DNA of 64,000 bases from Kordiimonadaceae bacterium (GCA_017640725.1 JAEPQB010000001.1:992001-1056000); one strand, 5' to 3'; numbered from the stretch's first letter, positions 36,442-46,534 are shown. A program made the numbers and translations. Notes: generated by a model not told the origin, from the sequence alone.

Positions 36442-36789
36442 CTAAAGCGTTTCAAAGCGCCGTTCATGGTGTGTATAGACAATGGTTAGATCGGCAGAAA
36501 CATTGGCATCATTAATGATTTTGTGGGCACGCCGCTGTTGCAGCGCAAGTTTTTGACCTGACTTCAGCCGCTTCTTCTGCCACAAGTCAGTGTTGTCCGT
36601 AGAAGTGCCTGCCATTTCAACCACTATTTCGCCTTCTTCCACATAGATAAACTCGTGGGCATTTTCATGGAAATGCATATCTGTTTCGCAGCCGGGCCTC
36701 AGACTCATCTTCGCGAAACTGAGCCCAAGCGCTTTGTGGCCACGTTCGATCCATTGCATCATTCCCCAAGGGAACGCCTCAATTGTCAT
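36442..36789 (-). CDS. Cupin-domain protein
   Basis: 115 residues, a single cupin barrel. Motif 1 is complete: CETDMHFHENAHEFIYVEEG has the H-x-H, E and G positions that bind a metal. Motif 2 is less complete: RRAHKIINDANVSADLTIVY has the His but not the usual PxGxxH. Function unknown; small stand-alone cupins include sugar isomerases, dioxygenases and regulators. GGAG precedes ATG 36789 by 9 bases. It lies between trmB and rimP, a place that usually has no cupin. Confidence 0.85.
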   Translation of the reverse strand: MTIEAFPWGMMQWIERGHKALGLSFAKMSLRPGCETDMHFHENAHEFIYVEEGEIVVEMAGTSTDNTDLWQKKRLKSGQKLALQQRRAHKIINDANVSADLTIVYTHHERRFETL

Positions 36790-36866
36790 GGGTTATTGCT
36801 CCAAAAACACCGAATGGGCGCCTCTTTTAGCATAAAAATACTCATAAAATAGCAGGCGACGTGCCC

Positions 36867-37601
36867 TTAGACGCTGCGGGGTACCCGGCGGAAACGGAAA
36901 TACGTGGCGCGCCCCTCCAGAGCCTTGGCCTCATAGCGTGTCTCGGGCCAGTCGTCGGGGCGGTTTAGCCAGTCTGACGGATCGTTCGCCAGCCACTCAA
37001 AATCGCTGCGCAAACTCATTTGAACTGCCGTCCACTCCCGGTAAATGGGGTGGTCTGTACCAACTCGGAACTCGCCGTCATCAACCAGCACACGGGCGAT
37101 CTGGTCGAGGTTGGGTGGGTTCACAAAACGACGGCGTGCATGACGGCGCTTTGGCCAAGGGTCAGGGTGGATCAAAAACACACGCTCAAGCGATGCATCC
37201 GGCAGCCGCGAAAGAACGTGCCGAGCATCGTCACCGTAAACGCGGATGTTGCTGATCACTTCTTCTTCAATGTGAGTGAGCAACCCTGCCACACCGTTCA
37301 GGTACGGTTCGCACCCGATCAAGCCCACGTCAGGGTGTGCTTGTGCTTGCCATGCCAAATGCTCACCTTTACCGAACCCTATCTCCAGCCAACAAGCGCG
37401 GGGGCGACTTTCGTAAAGAGCAAATGGGTCAAGCGCACCTGGCTTTACTTCCGTCTCCAGATCAATTGGCACCGAAATCCTTGGCAACAACCCGTCCATC
37501 AAACCTTGCTTTCGGTCTGATAAGGCTGGGCCTTTACGGCGTCCAAAAAACCGCAGTTCAGGTGGCTGGAAGTTGGATTTATGTTCGGGTTTGCTGGTCA
37601 T
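36867..37601 (-). CDS. trmB: tRNA (guanine-N7-)-methyltransferase
   Basis: 244 residues. S-adenosylmethionine-binding motif EIGFGKGEHLAWQAQAHPDV, the tRNA-binding/catalytic motif HPDPWPKRRHARRRFV and GTDHPIYREWTA are all in place. TrmB forms m7G46 in the variable loop of tRNAs. It follows lnt after about 40 bp on the same strand, a frequent alphaproteobacterial arrangement. Confidence 0.97.
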   Translation of the reverse strand: MTSKPEHKSNFQPPELRFFGRRKGPALSDRKQGLMDGLLPRISVPIDLETEVKPGALDPFALYESRPRACWLEIGFGKGEHLAWQAQAHPDVGLIGCEPYLNGVAGLLTHIEEEVISNIRVYGDDARHVLSRLPDASLERVFLIHPDPWPKRRHARRRFVNPPNLDQIARVLVDDGEFRVGTDHPIYREWTAVQMSLRSDFEWLANDPSDWLNRPDDWPETRYEAKALEGRATYFRFRRVPRSV

Positions 37602-37643
37602 GCAGGCGGCTTTATCTCAGGCAGCGCACTTCTGTAAAGAGTT

Positions 37644-39284
37644 TTAGGCTTCAGCTTCAGTCTTTTGCCGGTGCAGCCCAAGGAGCAGAAACACCAAAAT
37701 CACTAAAACGCTGACCGCAAGCACTGCCAGCATTTTGATGCTGGTCTGAACTGCCGGTGGCGCAATAGCACGGGGCAGCGGCGTATCCAGCACACCCGCA
37801 CGGTCAACACCCATTGCAGCCACCGTTCTGCCATGTGCATCAATCACTGCACTGACACCTGTGCTTGCAGACCGAACAACCGGCAGACCCTCTTCGATTG
37901 CCCGAAAACGAGCAAGGGCCAAGTGCTGATAGGGGCCATTGGTTAAACCAAACCAACCGTCATTTGTGATGTTTAGCAACCATTCCGGGCGGTCCCCTGG
38001 GTCATAGACCTGGCCGGGAAAGATAATCTCGTAGCACACAAGCGGCGAAAACGGTGGCACGCCCGGCAAGCGAATGGTTTGCAAGCCATCGCCTTCCGTA
38101 AAGGCGACACCGCCAGTGAGTTGGCGCAGACCGATCGCATTCAACAGGTTTTGGAACGGCAAATATTCACCAAATGGGACCAGATGGTTTTTGTCGTATC
38201 GGGCATAAAGTTGCCCACGCGAGTTGAAGGCAAACAGGCTGTTAAAATAATTCACACCGCTTGGGGTGCGCTCATATCGCGGGGCGCCGGTTATGGCGTA
38301 AGACCCAAACTCCAGCAGCCGTGACATGCGCCAACGCAGAAGCGAGCCATCGCGGTCAAACGATTCGCGTTGGACGGCAGTTTCAGGCCAAATTAGAAGC
38401 TTCACACCTTCTGCACGGCCACGTTCACTATCGCCCCGCGAAAGGCGCATGTGACGATCAAAATGATCGTCAACCAAATGCGCAACCCATTTTTCACGCT
38501 GGGAAACATTGGCTTGCACCAAACGCAGACTGACCGAGATTTCATACTCGGTTTGCGCACCCGAAAGCCGAACCTGCCCCCAAACAGCCAATCCGATAAG
38601 CACCAGAGATGGCGCCAGCGCCAGAACAAGCCCTCTTGCTGACCAAGGTTTGCTCAATAAAACTGCCAATGATGTCGCCGCCAAGAGGGTTATGGCTGAC
38701 AACCCGTACACACTCAGGAGCGAAGCCGACTGTGCAACTGGCAACCAATCGGCCCACATTGAGCCTGCAAGATGCCAGGGGAAACCGGTGAACAAAAAAC
38801 CGCGCGCAAACTCAAAAAACACCCAAACAGCCGAAAAAAGGAGTACGCGCCCGGGGCCTTTGAACCATAGTTTCTGGCATACAACGAATGAAAGCGCTGT
38901 GTACAATGCCATCACGCCCGCCAGCGCAAGAATCGCAAAAGGCGCCAATATGATCGGCACATTGTCCTGTTGCGTGAATGAATGGCCGATCCAGGTGAGC
39001 CCGACCGAAAACAAACCAAAACCTGTCCACCAACCCGTCGAAAACGCTTCCCGCCAGGAATTCGACCGGTCCAGCAAAATTACCATGAGAGGAAAAGCCA
39101 CGAAGGCCGCAGGGAAAATATTCACCGGCGCAAAAGTACTTGTCAGCAACGCGCCTGAAAGAAAAGCAATCAGCGGGACACGCCAAACTGCCCGCGCCGA
39201 TAGCCAGGCGTCAAATCGGGACAACCAAACAGGAATTGATTGAGCAGCTTCCCCGCTGGAAGCTGCTGCAGTTTTATCAGTCAC
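37644..39284 (-). CDS. lnt: Apolipoprotein N-acyltransferase
   Basis: 546 residues. The N-terminal half has about six membrane segments; the second half is a nitrilase-like catalytic domain facing the periplasm, with the Glu in LIWPETAVQ, the Lys in YDKNHLVPFGEYLPF and the nucleophile Cys in LVCYEIIFPG. A last membrane helix ends the protein. Lnt adds the third acyl chain to lipoproteins in the inner membrane. Its start overlaps the stop of the CBS-domain gene by 4 bp. Confidence 0.97.
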   Translation of the reverse strand: MTDKTAAASSGEAAQSIPVWLSRFDAWLSARAVWRVPLIAFLSGALLTSTFAPVNIFPAAFVAFPLMVILLDRSNSWREAFSTGWWTGFGLFSVGLTWIGHSFTQQDNVPIILAPFAILALAGVMALYTALSFVVCQKLWFKGPGRVLLFSAVWVFFEFARGFLFTGFPWHLAGSMWADWLPVAQSASLLSVYGLSAITLLAATSLAVLLSKPWSARGLVLALAPSLVLIGLAVWGQVRLSGAQTEYEISVSLRLVQANVSQREKWVAHLVDDHFDRHMRLSRGDSERGRAEGVKLLIWPETAVQRESFDRDGSLLRWRMSRLLEFGSYAITGAPRYERTPSGVNYFNSLFAFNSRGQLYARYDKNHLVPFGEYLPFQNLLNAIGLRQLTGGVAFTEGDGLQTIRLPGVPPFSPLVCYEIIFPGQVYDPGDRPEWLLNITNDGWFGLTNGPYQHLALARFRAIEEGLPVVRSASTGVSAVIDAHGRTVAAMGVDRAGVLDTPLPRAIAPPAVQTSIKMLAVLAVSVLVILVFLLLGLHRQKTEAEA

Positions 39285-40246
39285 TCACTGTCGCTTTCGT
39301 CTTTGTTATGGCTCGCCGTCTCATCTTTCCGTGGCTCCACAGGACCAATAACTGGAAGATGAATACGAATTCGCCTTATACGACGCGGATCAGCATCAAG
39401 CACCTCAAATTTGTATCCGCTATCGTGAAGAATAACCTCCCCAATGTCAGGCACTCGGTCCGCAAGCAAGAAAACAAGGCCGCCAAGCGTGTCGATATCC
39501 TCGGCTCGTTCCTGACTTGTTAATTCAATTCCAAGTTCTTCCTCAAGCTCATCAACATCAATGCGGGCATCAGCGTCATATCCCCCATCTGAAAGAGGAA
39601 TCAGTTCTGGATCTTCAATCTCATCGTGCTCGTCTTCAATCTCGCCAACGATTTCTTCGACCATATCTTCAACGGTGACGAGCCCATCGGTGCCGCCGTA
39701 CTCATCTACCACAACTGCCATATGGGTTCGCGAAAGTCGCATTTTGGCTAGCAAATCAATAACCCGCATGGACGCTGGAACATAAAGTACGGGCCGGCGA
39801 ATGGATGCCATTTTGAAATCTTCAGGGGATACACCATCGGCCATCAGCTTAAGCGTATCTTTCACATGCACCATGCCAATCACGTCATCCAGTGTTTCCC
39901 GGAATACAGGCATGCGCGAGTGCGCGGCATCGGCAAACACTTTGATCAAATCCTGGAAGGAAATATTGTCTGGAACCGCAACAATGTCGCCGCGCGGCAC
40001 CATCACATCGTCAATTCTCAGTTCGCCGTACTCGAGCACGTTAAAGAGCATTTCCCGCTCTTTGTCGCCCAGGCTCACCTGATTGGTGTCTTCCTCATGC
40101 TCTTCAATCGCCTCTTCAAGGCTTTCACGCAGAGAGACATCACTGGCTTTGGCTCCGAAAAATTCGCGCACTGAACGCAAAAATCCACCCGACCCCGGGT
40201 GAACACCGTTTCCATTCGCATCTTTTTCGCTGTGGTTATCTGCCAT
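39281..40246 (-). CDS. CorC/hemolysin-family CBS-domain protein
   Basis: 321 residues. Two CBS repeats ([20 protein letters not shown] onward, and [20 protein letters not shown] onward) are followed by the transporter-associated CorC_HlyC domain ([40 protein letters not shown]). It lacks the DUF21 membrane part, as in classic CorC. Such proteins are linked to magnesium/cobalt efflux. The gene stands between ybeY and lnt, its constant place in proteobacteria, with ATGA overlap to ybeY. Confidence 0.93.
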   Translation of the reverse strand: MADNHSEKDANGNGVHPGSGGFLRSVREFFGAKASDVSLRESLEEAIEEHEEDTNQVSLGDKEREMLFNVLEYGELRIDDVMVPRGDIVAVPDNISFQDLIKVFADAAHSRMPVFRETLDDVIGMVHVKDTLKLMADGVSPEDFKMASIRRPVLYVPASMRVIDLLAKMRLSRTHMAVVVDEYGGTDGLVTVEDMVEEIVGEIEDEHDEIEDPELIPLSDGGYDADARIDVDELEEELGIELTSQERAEDIDTLGGLVFLLADRVPDIGEVILHDSGYKFEVLDADPRRIRRIRIHLPVIGPVEPRKDETASHNKDESDSE

Positions 40247-40833
40247 CAGTCCGTTATCGCAGCATAGGGGTCATCGATACCGAGACCAGCCAACACTGCC
40301 CTTTCTTTTGCTTCCATAAATTCAGCTTCTTCGTCTTCCATATGGTCATGACCTAACAAATGCAAAAGGCCGTGAATGATCAAATGTGAGAAATGATGAA
40401 CTGGATGTTTGTTTTGTGCGCTTGCTTCATCGATCACCACCGGCGCGGCAACGATGATGTCGCCAAGCATAAGAGGGGGACCGCCGTTGGCGGCGCTTTC
40501 GATCGCCTGAGGCAATAAATCTGTCTCAATCGCCTGAAAAGAAAGCACATTGGTTGGCTTGTCTTTCCCGCGATGATCCCGGTTGAGGGCTTGCATCTCA
40601 TCGTTCGAGACAATGCGCACGTAAAGCTCGCCCATTGTGGCCTCCGAAACGTCTTCATGCTTCAGTAAAGCAGACACAAGCGCCTCTATGAGGTCAAAAA
40701 GGTCATCGCCTAATAAGGTGTCATCGATGTCGATATCCAAGTCCAGACCGGGCAACACGCCTTGTGGCGCCCGGCCGATGATACTTGAAGCGGGATCGTC
40801 AAGCGGATCCTGAATAGTGGTTTGTGTTGGCAT
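40246..40833 (-). CDS. ybeY: Endoribonuclease YbeY
   Basis: 195 residues. The zinc-binding H-x3-H-x5-H motif is HLIIHGLLHLLGHDH, and the conserved DKPTNVLSF stretch is present. The N-terminal 40 residues are longer than usual and acidic. YbeY takes part in 16S rRNA 3' end processing and ribosome quality control. It follows phoH by 15 bp and overlaps the next gene by ATGA. Confidence 0.96.
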   Translation of the reverse strand: MPTQTTIQDPLDDPASSIIGRAPQGVLPGLDLDIDIDDTLLGDDLFDLIEALVSALLKHEDVSEATMGELYVRIVSNDEMQALNRDHRGKDKPTNVLSFQAIETDLLPQAIESAANGGPPLMLGDIIVAAPVVIDEASAQNKHPVHHFSHLIIHGLLHLLGHDHMEDEEAEFMEAKERAVLAGLGIDDPYAAITD

Positions 40834-40848
40834 TCGTTTGTCGTTCAG

Positions 40849-41934
40849 CTAGCGCCCGTCATCGTCACCGTATGCGTCGACAATGCGGCCCACCAGTGGA
40901 TGCCTGACAACATCACTGGCCTCAAACCGGGTTACAGCAATGCCGTCGACGTCTCTGAGCTTGTTGAGCGCATGCTTCAGCCCAGACGTCACGCTAGGTG
41001 GCAAATCCACTTGGCTCGGGTCTCCGCAAATGGCCATGCGGCTGTTTTCGCCAAAACGGGTAAGGAACATTTTCATCTGCATCGGTGTGGTGTTTTGCGC
41101 CTCGTCCAATATCACAAAGGCATTCGCAAGAGTGCGGCCACGCATGTAAGCAAGTGGTGCAATCTCGATTTGATTGCTTGCAATGCGTTTCTCAACCTGC
41201 TCGGCGGGCATCATGTCATAAAGCGCATCATAAAGCGGGCGCAGATAAGGGTCGACTTTGTCTTTCAGGTCGCCCGGCAGGAAACCCAGGTTTTCGCCTG
41301 CTTCCACCGCAGGCCGCGACAAGATAATCCGGTCAATTTCACCCGCGAGCATGCGAGCAACCGCCATCGCAACCGCCAAATAAGTCTTGCCCGTCCCTGC
41401 GGGACCGACACCAAAAACCATGTCCGCGGTTGCAAGCTTGGACATATAGTCAGCCTGCCCCTTTGAGCGCGGCATGATCACGCGGTTACGGGTGGTGATT
41501 TTGATATCACTGCCTTTGGGCACTGGACGTTGGCTTGGCGCTTCAGCGCGCGGCTGGGCCAGCTGGTCATTAGCAATAGGCCCTGCTTCTGCCATCCGCA
41601 CAGCGCCGTCCACTTCACCCGTGTCGATTTCGCGGCCCTGGCGCGCCATGTCGCACAAGTCATCCAGAACACGCAGCGCCGTTTCCGTGCGCTCCGCAGA
41701 GCCTTCAATCGCAATCCTGTTGCCGCGATTGATCAGCACAACGCCCAGCATCTGCTCGATACGAGCAAGGTTGCGGTCATGCTGACCGCCGACAACTGCC
41801 GCCAAGCGGTTGTCTTCAAACTCATAAAGTTTTTTGCGGATTTCCGACCTTTGGCCGGCGGGATGGTTGGTGCTGTGTTTGGCACCGGACCGGGCTGCAT
41901 TTTTGTCGCTCTTCGAGCTGACCTTCGCATACAT
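40849..41934 (-). CDS. PhoH-like ATPase
   Basis: 361 residues. P-loop GPAGTGKTYLAVAMAVARML, Walker B FVILDEAQNTTPMQMKMFLT and sensor GDPSQVDLP define the PhoH family. An N-terminal KH-like segment (DNRLAAVVGGQHDRNLARIE, MLGVVLINRGNRIAIEG) suggests RNA binding. PhoH proteins are thought to be RNA helicase-like ATPases; the link to ybeY is conserved. It is transcribed with miaB, 41 bp upstream. Confidence 0.94.
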   Translation of the reverse strand: MYAKVSSKSDKNAARSGAKHSTNHPAGQRSEIRKKLYEFEDNRLAAVVGGQHDRNLARIEQMLGVVLINRGNRIAIEGSAERTETALRVLDDLCDMARQGREIDTGEVDGAVRMAEAGPIANDQLAQPRAEAPSQRPVPKGSDIKITTRNRVIMPRSKGQADYMSKLATADMVFGVGPAGTGKTYLAVAMAVARMLAGEIDRIILSRPAVEAGENLGFLPGDLKDKVDPYLRPLYDALYDMMPAEQVEKRIASNQIEIAPLAYMRGRTLANAFVILDEAQNTTPMQMKMFLTRFGENSRMAICGDPSQVDLPPSVTSGLKHALNKLRDVDGIAVTRFEASDVVRHPLVGRIVDAYGDDDGR

Positions 41935-41975
41935 AGAAATTGGCTTGCGGCTCCTTAATTGGCCGCGCCCGGCGA

Positions 41976-43379
41976 TTAATGCAGGGCGCTAACCAGTTCA
42001 CCCTTCAGGCTATTTGGCCCACCTTCGGAGATCCGAACACGCACCATTTTGCCCATGTATCCACTGTATGGTTTATCTGCGTCGGCGGCAAGCGTGTTTT
42101 GCGCTTTCGACACATCAACATGAACAGCCTGCAAATAGGGGCTACGGCCCAAGAGCTGACCTTCAAACTTGCCCGGTCGCTCGAGGAGAACATCCATTTC
42201 TTTGCCAATGGAGGCTTCATTGAATTCCAGTTGGTGCTGGTTAATCAGCGCTTGCAGGCGGGCAAGCCGCTCAGACTTTACGTCTTCTGGAACCTGCGTC
42301 TCCATGACCGATGCTGGCGTGCCCGGGCGCGGGCTATATTTGAAACTGTAAGCGGACGCGTATTTCACGCGGCGAACCAGGTCCATAGTGTCTTCAAAAT
42401 CCTGGTCGGTTTCACCCGGGAAACCGACAATAAAATCAGACGACAAAGCGAGATCAGGTCGCGCGTCGCGCAGGCGGTCGATAATATCGAAATAATGCTC
42501 ACGCGTGTGCTTGCGGTTCATGGCCTCCAAAATGGCGTTCGAGCCTGATTGGACCGGCAAGTGTAGATACGGCATGCAGGCATCAATGTCGCGGTGTGCA
42601 GCGATAAGTTCATCATCCATGTCGCGAGGATGAGAGGTGGTATAGCGAATGCGGCCAAGGCCATCAATGTCAGCCAATTCGCGGATCAGGCGACCAAGGG
42701 AGGCAGTTTTGCCGTTCGCGAGCTCACCATGGAACGCGTTAACGTTTTGGCCAAGCAGCGTGATTTCCACCACACCCGATGCAACCAAACGTTTGGCCTC
42801 GTTCACAATGTCTGCGACCGGACGGCTGTATTCAGCGCCGCGGGTATAAGGCACCACACAGAATGTGCAGAATTTATCGCAGCCTTCCTGAACGGTCAGA
42901 AACGCTGCAGGGCCCTGGTAATCACTCTCTTCCGGCAAGTGGTCGAACTTTGTATCCACCGGAAAGTCGGTGTCCAGCACCCGCGCACTGCGGCGACCAC
43001 CTGTGCGCTGCTCCGCAGCTGACTTGAGCATATCTGGCAGACGGTGATAGGTCTGCGGACCAAGCACCATGTCAATGGCAGGTGCCCGCTTCATCATCTC
43101 CGGACCTTCTGCTTGCGCCACGCACCCCGCAACTGCGATATACATGTCCTGACCATCAGCGGCCTTTGCTTCTTTGGTTTGCTTCAGGCGGCCAATTTCG
43201 GAATAGACCTTTTCGGCGGCTTTTTCACGAATGTGACATGTGTTCAAAATTACCAAGTCAGCGTCATCAGAGCTCTCGGAAACTTCATAGCCAACGGGTT
43301 TAAGCACGTCCGCCATTCGCTTCGAATCGTACACATTCATCTGGCACCCGTAGGTTTTGATGAAAACTTTTTTACTCAA
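41976..43379 (-). CDS. miaB: tRNA-2-methylthio-N6-dimethylallyladenosine synthase
   Basis: 467 residues from TTG 43379, chosen because AGGAG lies just upstream and the protein then begins [18 protein letters not shown] as in homologs. Three N-terminal cysteines ([24 protein letters not shown]) bind one [4Fe-4S] cluster and [15 protein letters not shown] binds the radical-SAM cluster. A TRAM domain ends the protein (AND-type [16 protein letters not shown]). It methylthiolates i6A37 of tRNA. Confidence 0.97.
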   Translation of the reverse strand: MSKKVFIKTYGCQMNVYDSKRMADVLKPVGYEVSESSDDADLVILNTCHIREKAAEKVYSEIGRLKQTKEAKAADGQDMYIAVAGCVAQAEGPEMMKRAPAIDMVLGPQTYHRLPDMLKSAAEQRTGGRRSARVLDTDFPVDTKFDHLPEESDYQGPAAFLTVQEGCDKFCTFCVVPYTRGAEYSRPVADIVNEAKRLVASGVVEITLLGQNVNAFHGELANGKTASLGRLIRELADIDGLGRIRYTTSHPRDMDDELIAAHRDIDACMPYLHLPVQSGSNAILEAMNRKHTREHYFDIIDRLRDARPDLALSSDFIVGFPGETDQDFEDTMDLVRRVKYASAYSFKYSPRPGTPASVMETQVPEDVKSERLARLQALINQHQLEFNEASIGKEMDVLLERPGKFEGQLLGRSPYLQAVHVDVSKAQNTLAADADKPYSGYMGKMVRVRISEGGPNSLKGELVSALH

Positions 43380-43505
43380 GATACACTCCTGATCCGCCGT
43401 GGGCCCAGCTTGCTGCAGAATTAGGCCGCTTTCAAAAAGGTGCCGGAAAATACCACCGCCTAACGCAGAGTCAAGCACAGTCGGGTTCGTGACAAGCGGC
43501 GGACT

Positions 43506-44447
43506 TCAGCTTTCGGGGTCGGCTTGCGGGTGCTCAACACGTTCCGGCGTGCCAAGGCGAAACTCAGCACGATGGGCGCGCTCCAGCCCTTTGCTGATTT
43601 CATCTGCGCAATATCTGGCAAGTGTCTTGCGGCAATTGGCATCGTCTAAGGTGATTGGCTCGTGAAATTCTACCGTCGCTCTTATACGTCCACGGCTCAG
43701 CAACTGTTGCAGATGCTCAAAAAGTTCGGTTTCGCCGAGCCAGGCAATCCAGGGCTTTTGACTTCGCACCAGCGGAATACCATTCATTTCTGTATAGGCA
43801 ATGGTAATTGGCTGGACCCGCATGGGTTCATCCAGGTGGTCCGCGACATGTTCCGCGACAGAAAACAGAGCCGACTTAAAGGGGGCCAAATGAATGCCAG
43901 CCGTATTGGTCCCTTCAGGGAACAAGATAAGGCTGTGACCTTCTTTGATGCGTTCCGCCAAATAGTCCCGCTGCCGTGCACTATCGGTGCGCCGTCCACG
44001 CTTCACAAACTCAGTTTTGTGGAGGGCGCACAGCTTGCCAAGAATACCCCATCCAGCCACTTCGGATTTTGCAACGAAACTGGCATTGGGAATGTGGCCA
44101 CCGAGCACAACAATATCGGTCCAGGAGATATGGTTAGCGGCATAAAGGGTGGCTGTGTCCTGATGTTCCAGACCGGTAAGATGAACTTCAAGCCCAAGGA
44201 CGCGGCACATGGTGCGATGCCACAATCCGGCAAAACGCCACCAGTTCTTGCGGGAAAATCGTACCATCAATGCTTGAATACTAATAAGCGGGATAGACGC
44301 GCCAAACACCGCCGCCAAACGGACCGCACCGATCAGCGTCCAGCCCTGCTTTTTCAGGTTGCTACGCAGCCCCGCATACTCGACATAGTCCTCCGACAAA
44401 GCTGCATTTGGGCCTGATGCCTCGCGGTTGAGGACTTGAGGCTCCAC
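43506..44447 (-). CDS. plsC: 1-acyl-sn-glycerol-3-phosphate acyltransferase-like protein
   Basis: 313 residues. The acyltransferase H-x4-D motif is NHISWTD, the binding motif is LILFPEGTNTAGIHLAPFKS, and a hydrophobic segment near residues 35-60 anchors it to the membrane. PlsC-type enzymes make phosphatidic acid. It starts (GTG) 4 bp after fur stops, so they are cotranscribed. The C-terminal 60 residues are an unusual extension after the acyltransferase domain. Could also be an acyltransferase for another lyso-lipid. Confidence 0.85.
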   Translation of the reverse strand: MEPQVLNREASGPNAALSEDYVEYAGLRSNLKKQGWTLIGAVRLAAVFGASIPLISIQALMVRFSRKNWWRFAGLWHRTMCRVLGLEVHLTGLEHQDTATLYAANHISWTDIVVLGGHIPNASFVAKSEVAGWGILGKLCALHKTEFVKRGRRTDSARQRDYLAERIKEGHSLILFPEGTNTAGIHLAPFKSALFSVAEHVADHLDEPMRVQPITIAYTEMNGIPLVRSQKPWIAWLGETELFEHLQQLLSRGRIRATVEFHEPITLDDANCRKTLARYCADEISKGLERAHRAEFRLGTPERVEHPQADPES

Positions 44448-44451
44448 CGGA

Positions 44452-44877
44452 CTAATTGTCTTTGTCTAGTGGAACGCCGTAAAGTTCCATCCGGTGATCC
44501 ACCAGCTTGAACCCAAGCCGACGGGCGATTTCTTCCTGGAGCTTTTCGATTTCATCATTGTGAAACTCAAGAACTTCGCCGGTTTCCAGATTAATCAAAT
44601 GGTCATGATGGTCATCTGTGGCGGGTTCATAACGGGAACGACCGTCACGAAAATCATGCCGCTCCAAAATGCCCGCCTCTTCAAACAAACGAACGGTTCG
44701 ATAAACCGTTGCGATACTGATACCATTGTCCACGGCTGTTGACCGACGGTACACTTCCTCAACATCAGGGTGATCCGTCGCCTCTGTTAGGACACGGGCA
44801 ATCACACGTCGCTGGTCGGTCATCCGCATTCCTTTTTGGATGCAAAGCTCTTCGATGTCCGGCTGAGTATCAGGCAT
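44452..44877 (-). CDS. fur: Ferric uptake regulator family protein (Fur/Mur type)
   Basis: 141 residues from ATG 44877 (AAGGAG 11 bases upstream). Winged helix: MTDQRRVIARVLTEATDHPD, VEEVYRRSTAVDNGISIATV, YRTVRLFEEAGIL. Metal site: HHDHLINLETGEVLEFHNDE and DHRMELYG. The CxxC zinc pair of enterobacterial Fur is absent, as is normal in alphaproteobacterial Fur/Mur, where the protein often senses manganese or iron differently. The position next to tsaB-rimI and miaB is typical. Confidence 0.92.
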   Translation of the reverse strand: MPDTQPDIEELCIQKGMRMTDQRRVIARVLTEATDHPDVEEVYRRSTAVDNGISIATVYRTVRLFEEAGILERHDFRDGRSRYEPATDDHHDHLINLETGEVLEFHNDEIEKLQEEIARRLGFKLVDHRMELYGVPLDKDN

Positions 44878-45069
44878 AAGGGTACGCGCTCCTTGAGGCA
44901 GTGTAGGTCGGCGAGGCGTGCTCGGAATTTGGGGCGACAATGCCACAGAAAAAAGCGCAGAGCAAGCAATCCCGCGTCCAGTAAGACGCAGTTGCAGTTA
45001 GTCATTTTTTAGGCCATACGCAAGGTGTGAACTTGGCAATAAAAATGCTTATTTGAGGCAACAAAAGCG

Positions 45070-45321
45070 ATGGAAAACCCAGCTCAAGATATTGACCTCG
45101 ACCTTAGGGGCACCGTATGCCCGATGGCGTTTGTGAAGCTGCGTCTTTTTGCCGATCAACTCAGCGCGGCCGACACTTTTTCAGCCCTTTATGAAGACAC
45201 GCATGCAAACGAACCGCTTGTCCGGTCAATTGAAGGCGTAGGCCATAAAGTTCTGAGTAACCAACCAATCAACCTTGGCGGCTCAGACTTGCGCATTATC
45301 CGGGTTCAAATTGTCGACTAG
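45070..45321 (+). CDS. TusA/SirA-like sulfurtransferase family protein
   Basis: 83 residues. The TusA fold is recognised by LDLRGTVCPMAFVKLRLFAD, with the conserved Cys-Pro; the usual CPxP motif is CPMA here, without the second proline. TusA proteins carry persulfide sulfur on that Cys for tRNA thiolation or other trafficking. The changed motif leaves sulfur transfer plausible but unproven. The gene is convergent with rimI: their stops share a CTAG. It interrupts the usual rimI-fur adjacency on the opposite strand. Confidence 0.8.
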   Translation: MENPAQDIDLDLRGTVCPMAFVKLRLFADQLSAADTFSALYEDTHANEPLVRSIEGVGHKVLSNQPINLGGSDLRIIRVQIVD

Positions 45322-45803
45322 GAGAGCACTCTAGAGTAAATGACGGCGTCGACCCGTGAACCGCCTGCCACTTTGTAATAGCCTTTACGAACGGACCTCG
45401 ATTGAAACCCCACGGTTTCATATAGCCGGATAGCAGGCGCGTTATCTGTTCGCACTTCAAGAAAAACAGAAGAAATATCCTGCTGCATCAGCTGAGCGTC
45501 AGACCATTTCAATAGCTTGCTGGCAATTGACTTTCCCTGATGCTCCGGATCCACCGCCAATGTGATTAACTCGGCTTCATCCAAAACACATCGGAACACC
45601 GCAAATCCGACTGGCCGGCTATCACTGAACGCCCCAATCAATAAACTGCCGTCCATGGAGCAGCTTTCAGCAAGCGATTTCTGTGTCCAGCCAGCCTGCC
45701 CAATTGCTCTGAAAGCAGCTTGGTGCAGACGTGCCAGCTGCAGTAAATCGGTGAGAGTTGCTGGGTCAACTCTTTTGAACTCAAGTGAGCCTTCAGCAGT
45801 CAT
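45318..45803 (-). CDS. rimI: Ribosomal-protein-alanine N-acetyltransferase (RimI)
   Basis: 161 residues with a GNAT fold: ELITLAVDPEHQGKSIASKL contains the acetyl-CoA loop QGKSIA, and RLYETVGFQSRSVRKGYYK closes the domain. The start overlaps the tsaB stop as ATGA, the standard tsaB-rimI pairing. RimI acetylates the N-terminus of ribosomal protein S18 (family knowledge). Confidence 0.92.
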   Translation of the reverse strand: MTAEGSLEFKRVDPATLTDLLQLARLHQAAFRAIGQAGWTQKSLAESCSMDGSLLIGAFSDSRPVGFAVFRCVLDEAELITLAVDPEHQGKSIASKLLKWSDAQLMQQDISSVFLEVRTDNAPAIRLYETVGFQSRSVRKGYYKVAGGSRVDAVIYSRVLS

Positions 45804-46513
45804 GATGATCCGTCAGCTGGTTGGCGCACAGGCAAAACCGGTGTCGCCTTTTTCGCATCCGCTGCTCTGAAATAGGTCGGCTCTGGAGGATAATCAGCAG
45901 GTGAAAATTGCTGCGCCACCTGAGCCAGTGTTGCAGGGTCAATGACGCGCGCAGGATCGATGACAAGGGATGGAGGACTCGTCGAATCAACGAGTCGTTT
46001 CTCCAAGAGCAGATCAACACCGCTTCCAACCAGTATGCCGCCGACGGAGTTAACTTCCTCGGCAATTTCCTCCGCATCCAAACCTACCGGCTCTGTTATA
46101 GGTGTCGGCGCACCATCGCCGCCTTTGCCCATAAAGCGTTGGTAGAAGGCCTGCCCACCTCGACCTGTGATAAGAGCGTGAACCGGAACATTGTCTGAAG
46201 CGCCCACTTGGGCTGCCAGCACAGTAAGACCGGTCACCCCCACACAAGGGATGTCTGCCTGCAGCGCAAGGCCCCGGGCCACCGAAAGGCCGATACGCAG
46301 ACCAGTGAAAGTGCCCGGACCGGTCGTCACGGCAATGCGTTCCAGGTCCTTATAACTGCGACCCGCTGCGGCAAGGCGCTCTTCAATCAGTGGTAAAAGG
46401 CGTTCCGCATGCCCGCGACCGATGATTTCACTGGCGCGATCAATAACAGTGCCTTCGCATGCCAGCGCAACGCTGCAAGCTTGTTCACTGGTGTCGATAG
46501 CAAGAGTAGTCAC
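45800..46513 (-). CDS. tsaB: tRNA threonylcarbamoyladenosine biosynthesis protein TsaB
   Basis: 237 residues from GTG 46513 (CGGAG 8 bases upstream; protein begins VTTLAIDTSEQACSVAL as in homologs). A GTG at 46531 would add six residues. The actin-like ATPase fold shows LAIDTSEQACSVAL, GRGHAERLLPLIEERL and TTGPGTFTGLRIGLSVARGL. TsaB dimerises with TsaD for t6A37 synthesis. It follows the nitroreductase gene closely, but likely starts its own unit with rimI. Confidence 0.95.
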   Translation of the reverse strand: MTTLAIDTSEQACSVALACEGTVIDRASEIIGRGHAERLLPLIEERLAAAGRSYKDLERIAVTTGPGTFTGLRIGLSVARGLALQADIPCVGVTGLTVLAAQVGASDNVPVHALITGRGGQAFYQRFMGKGGDGAPTPITEPVGLDAEEIAEEVNSVGGILVGSGVDLLLEKRLVDSTSPPSLVIDPARVIDPATLAQVAQQFSPADYPPEPTYFRAADAKKATPVLPVRQPADGSS

Positions 46514-46534
46514 GGCAAACTCCGGTAACACCTT

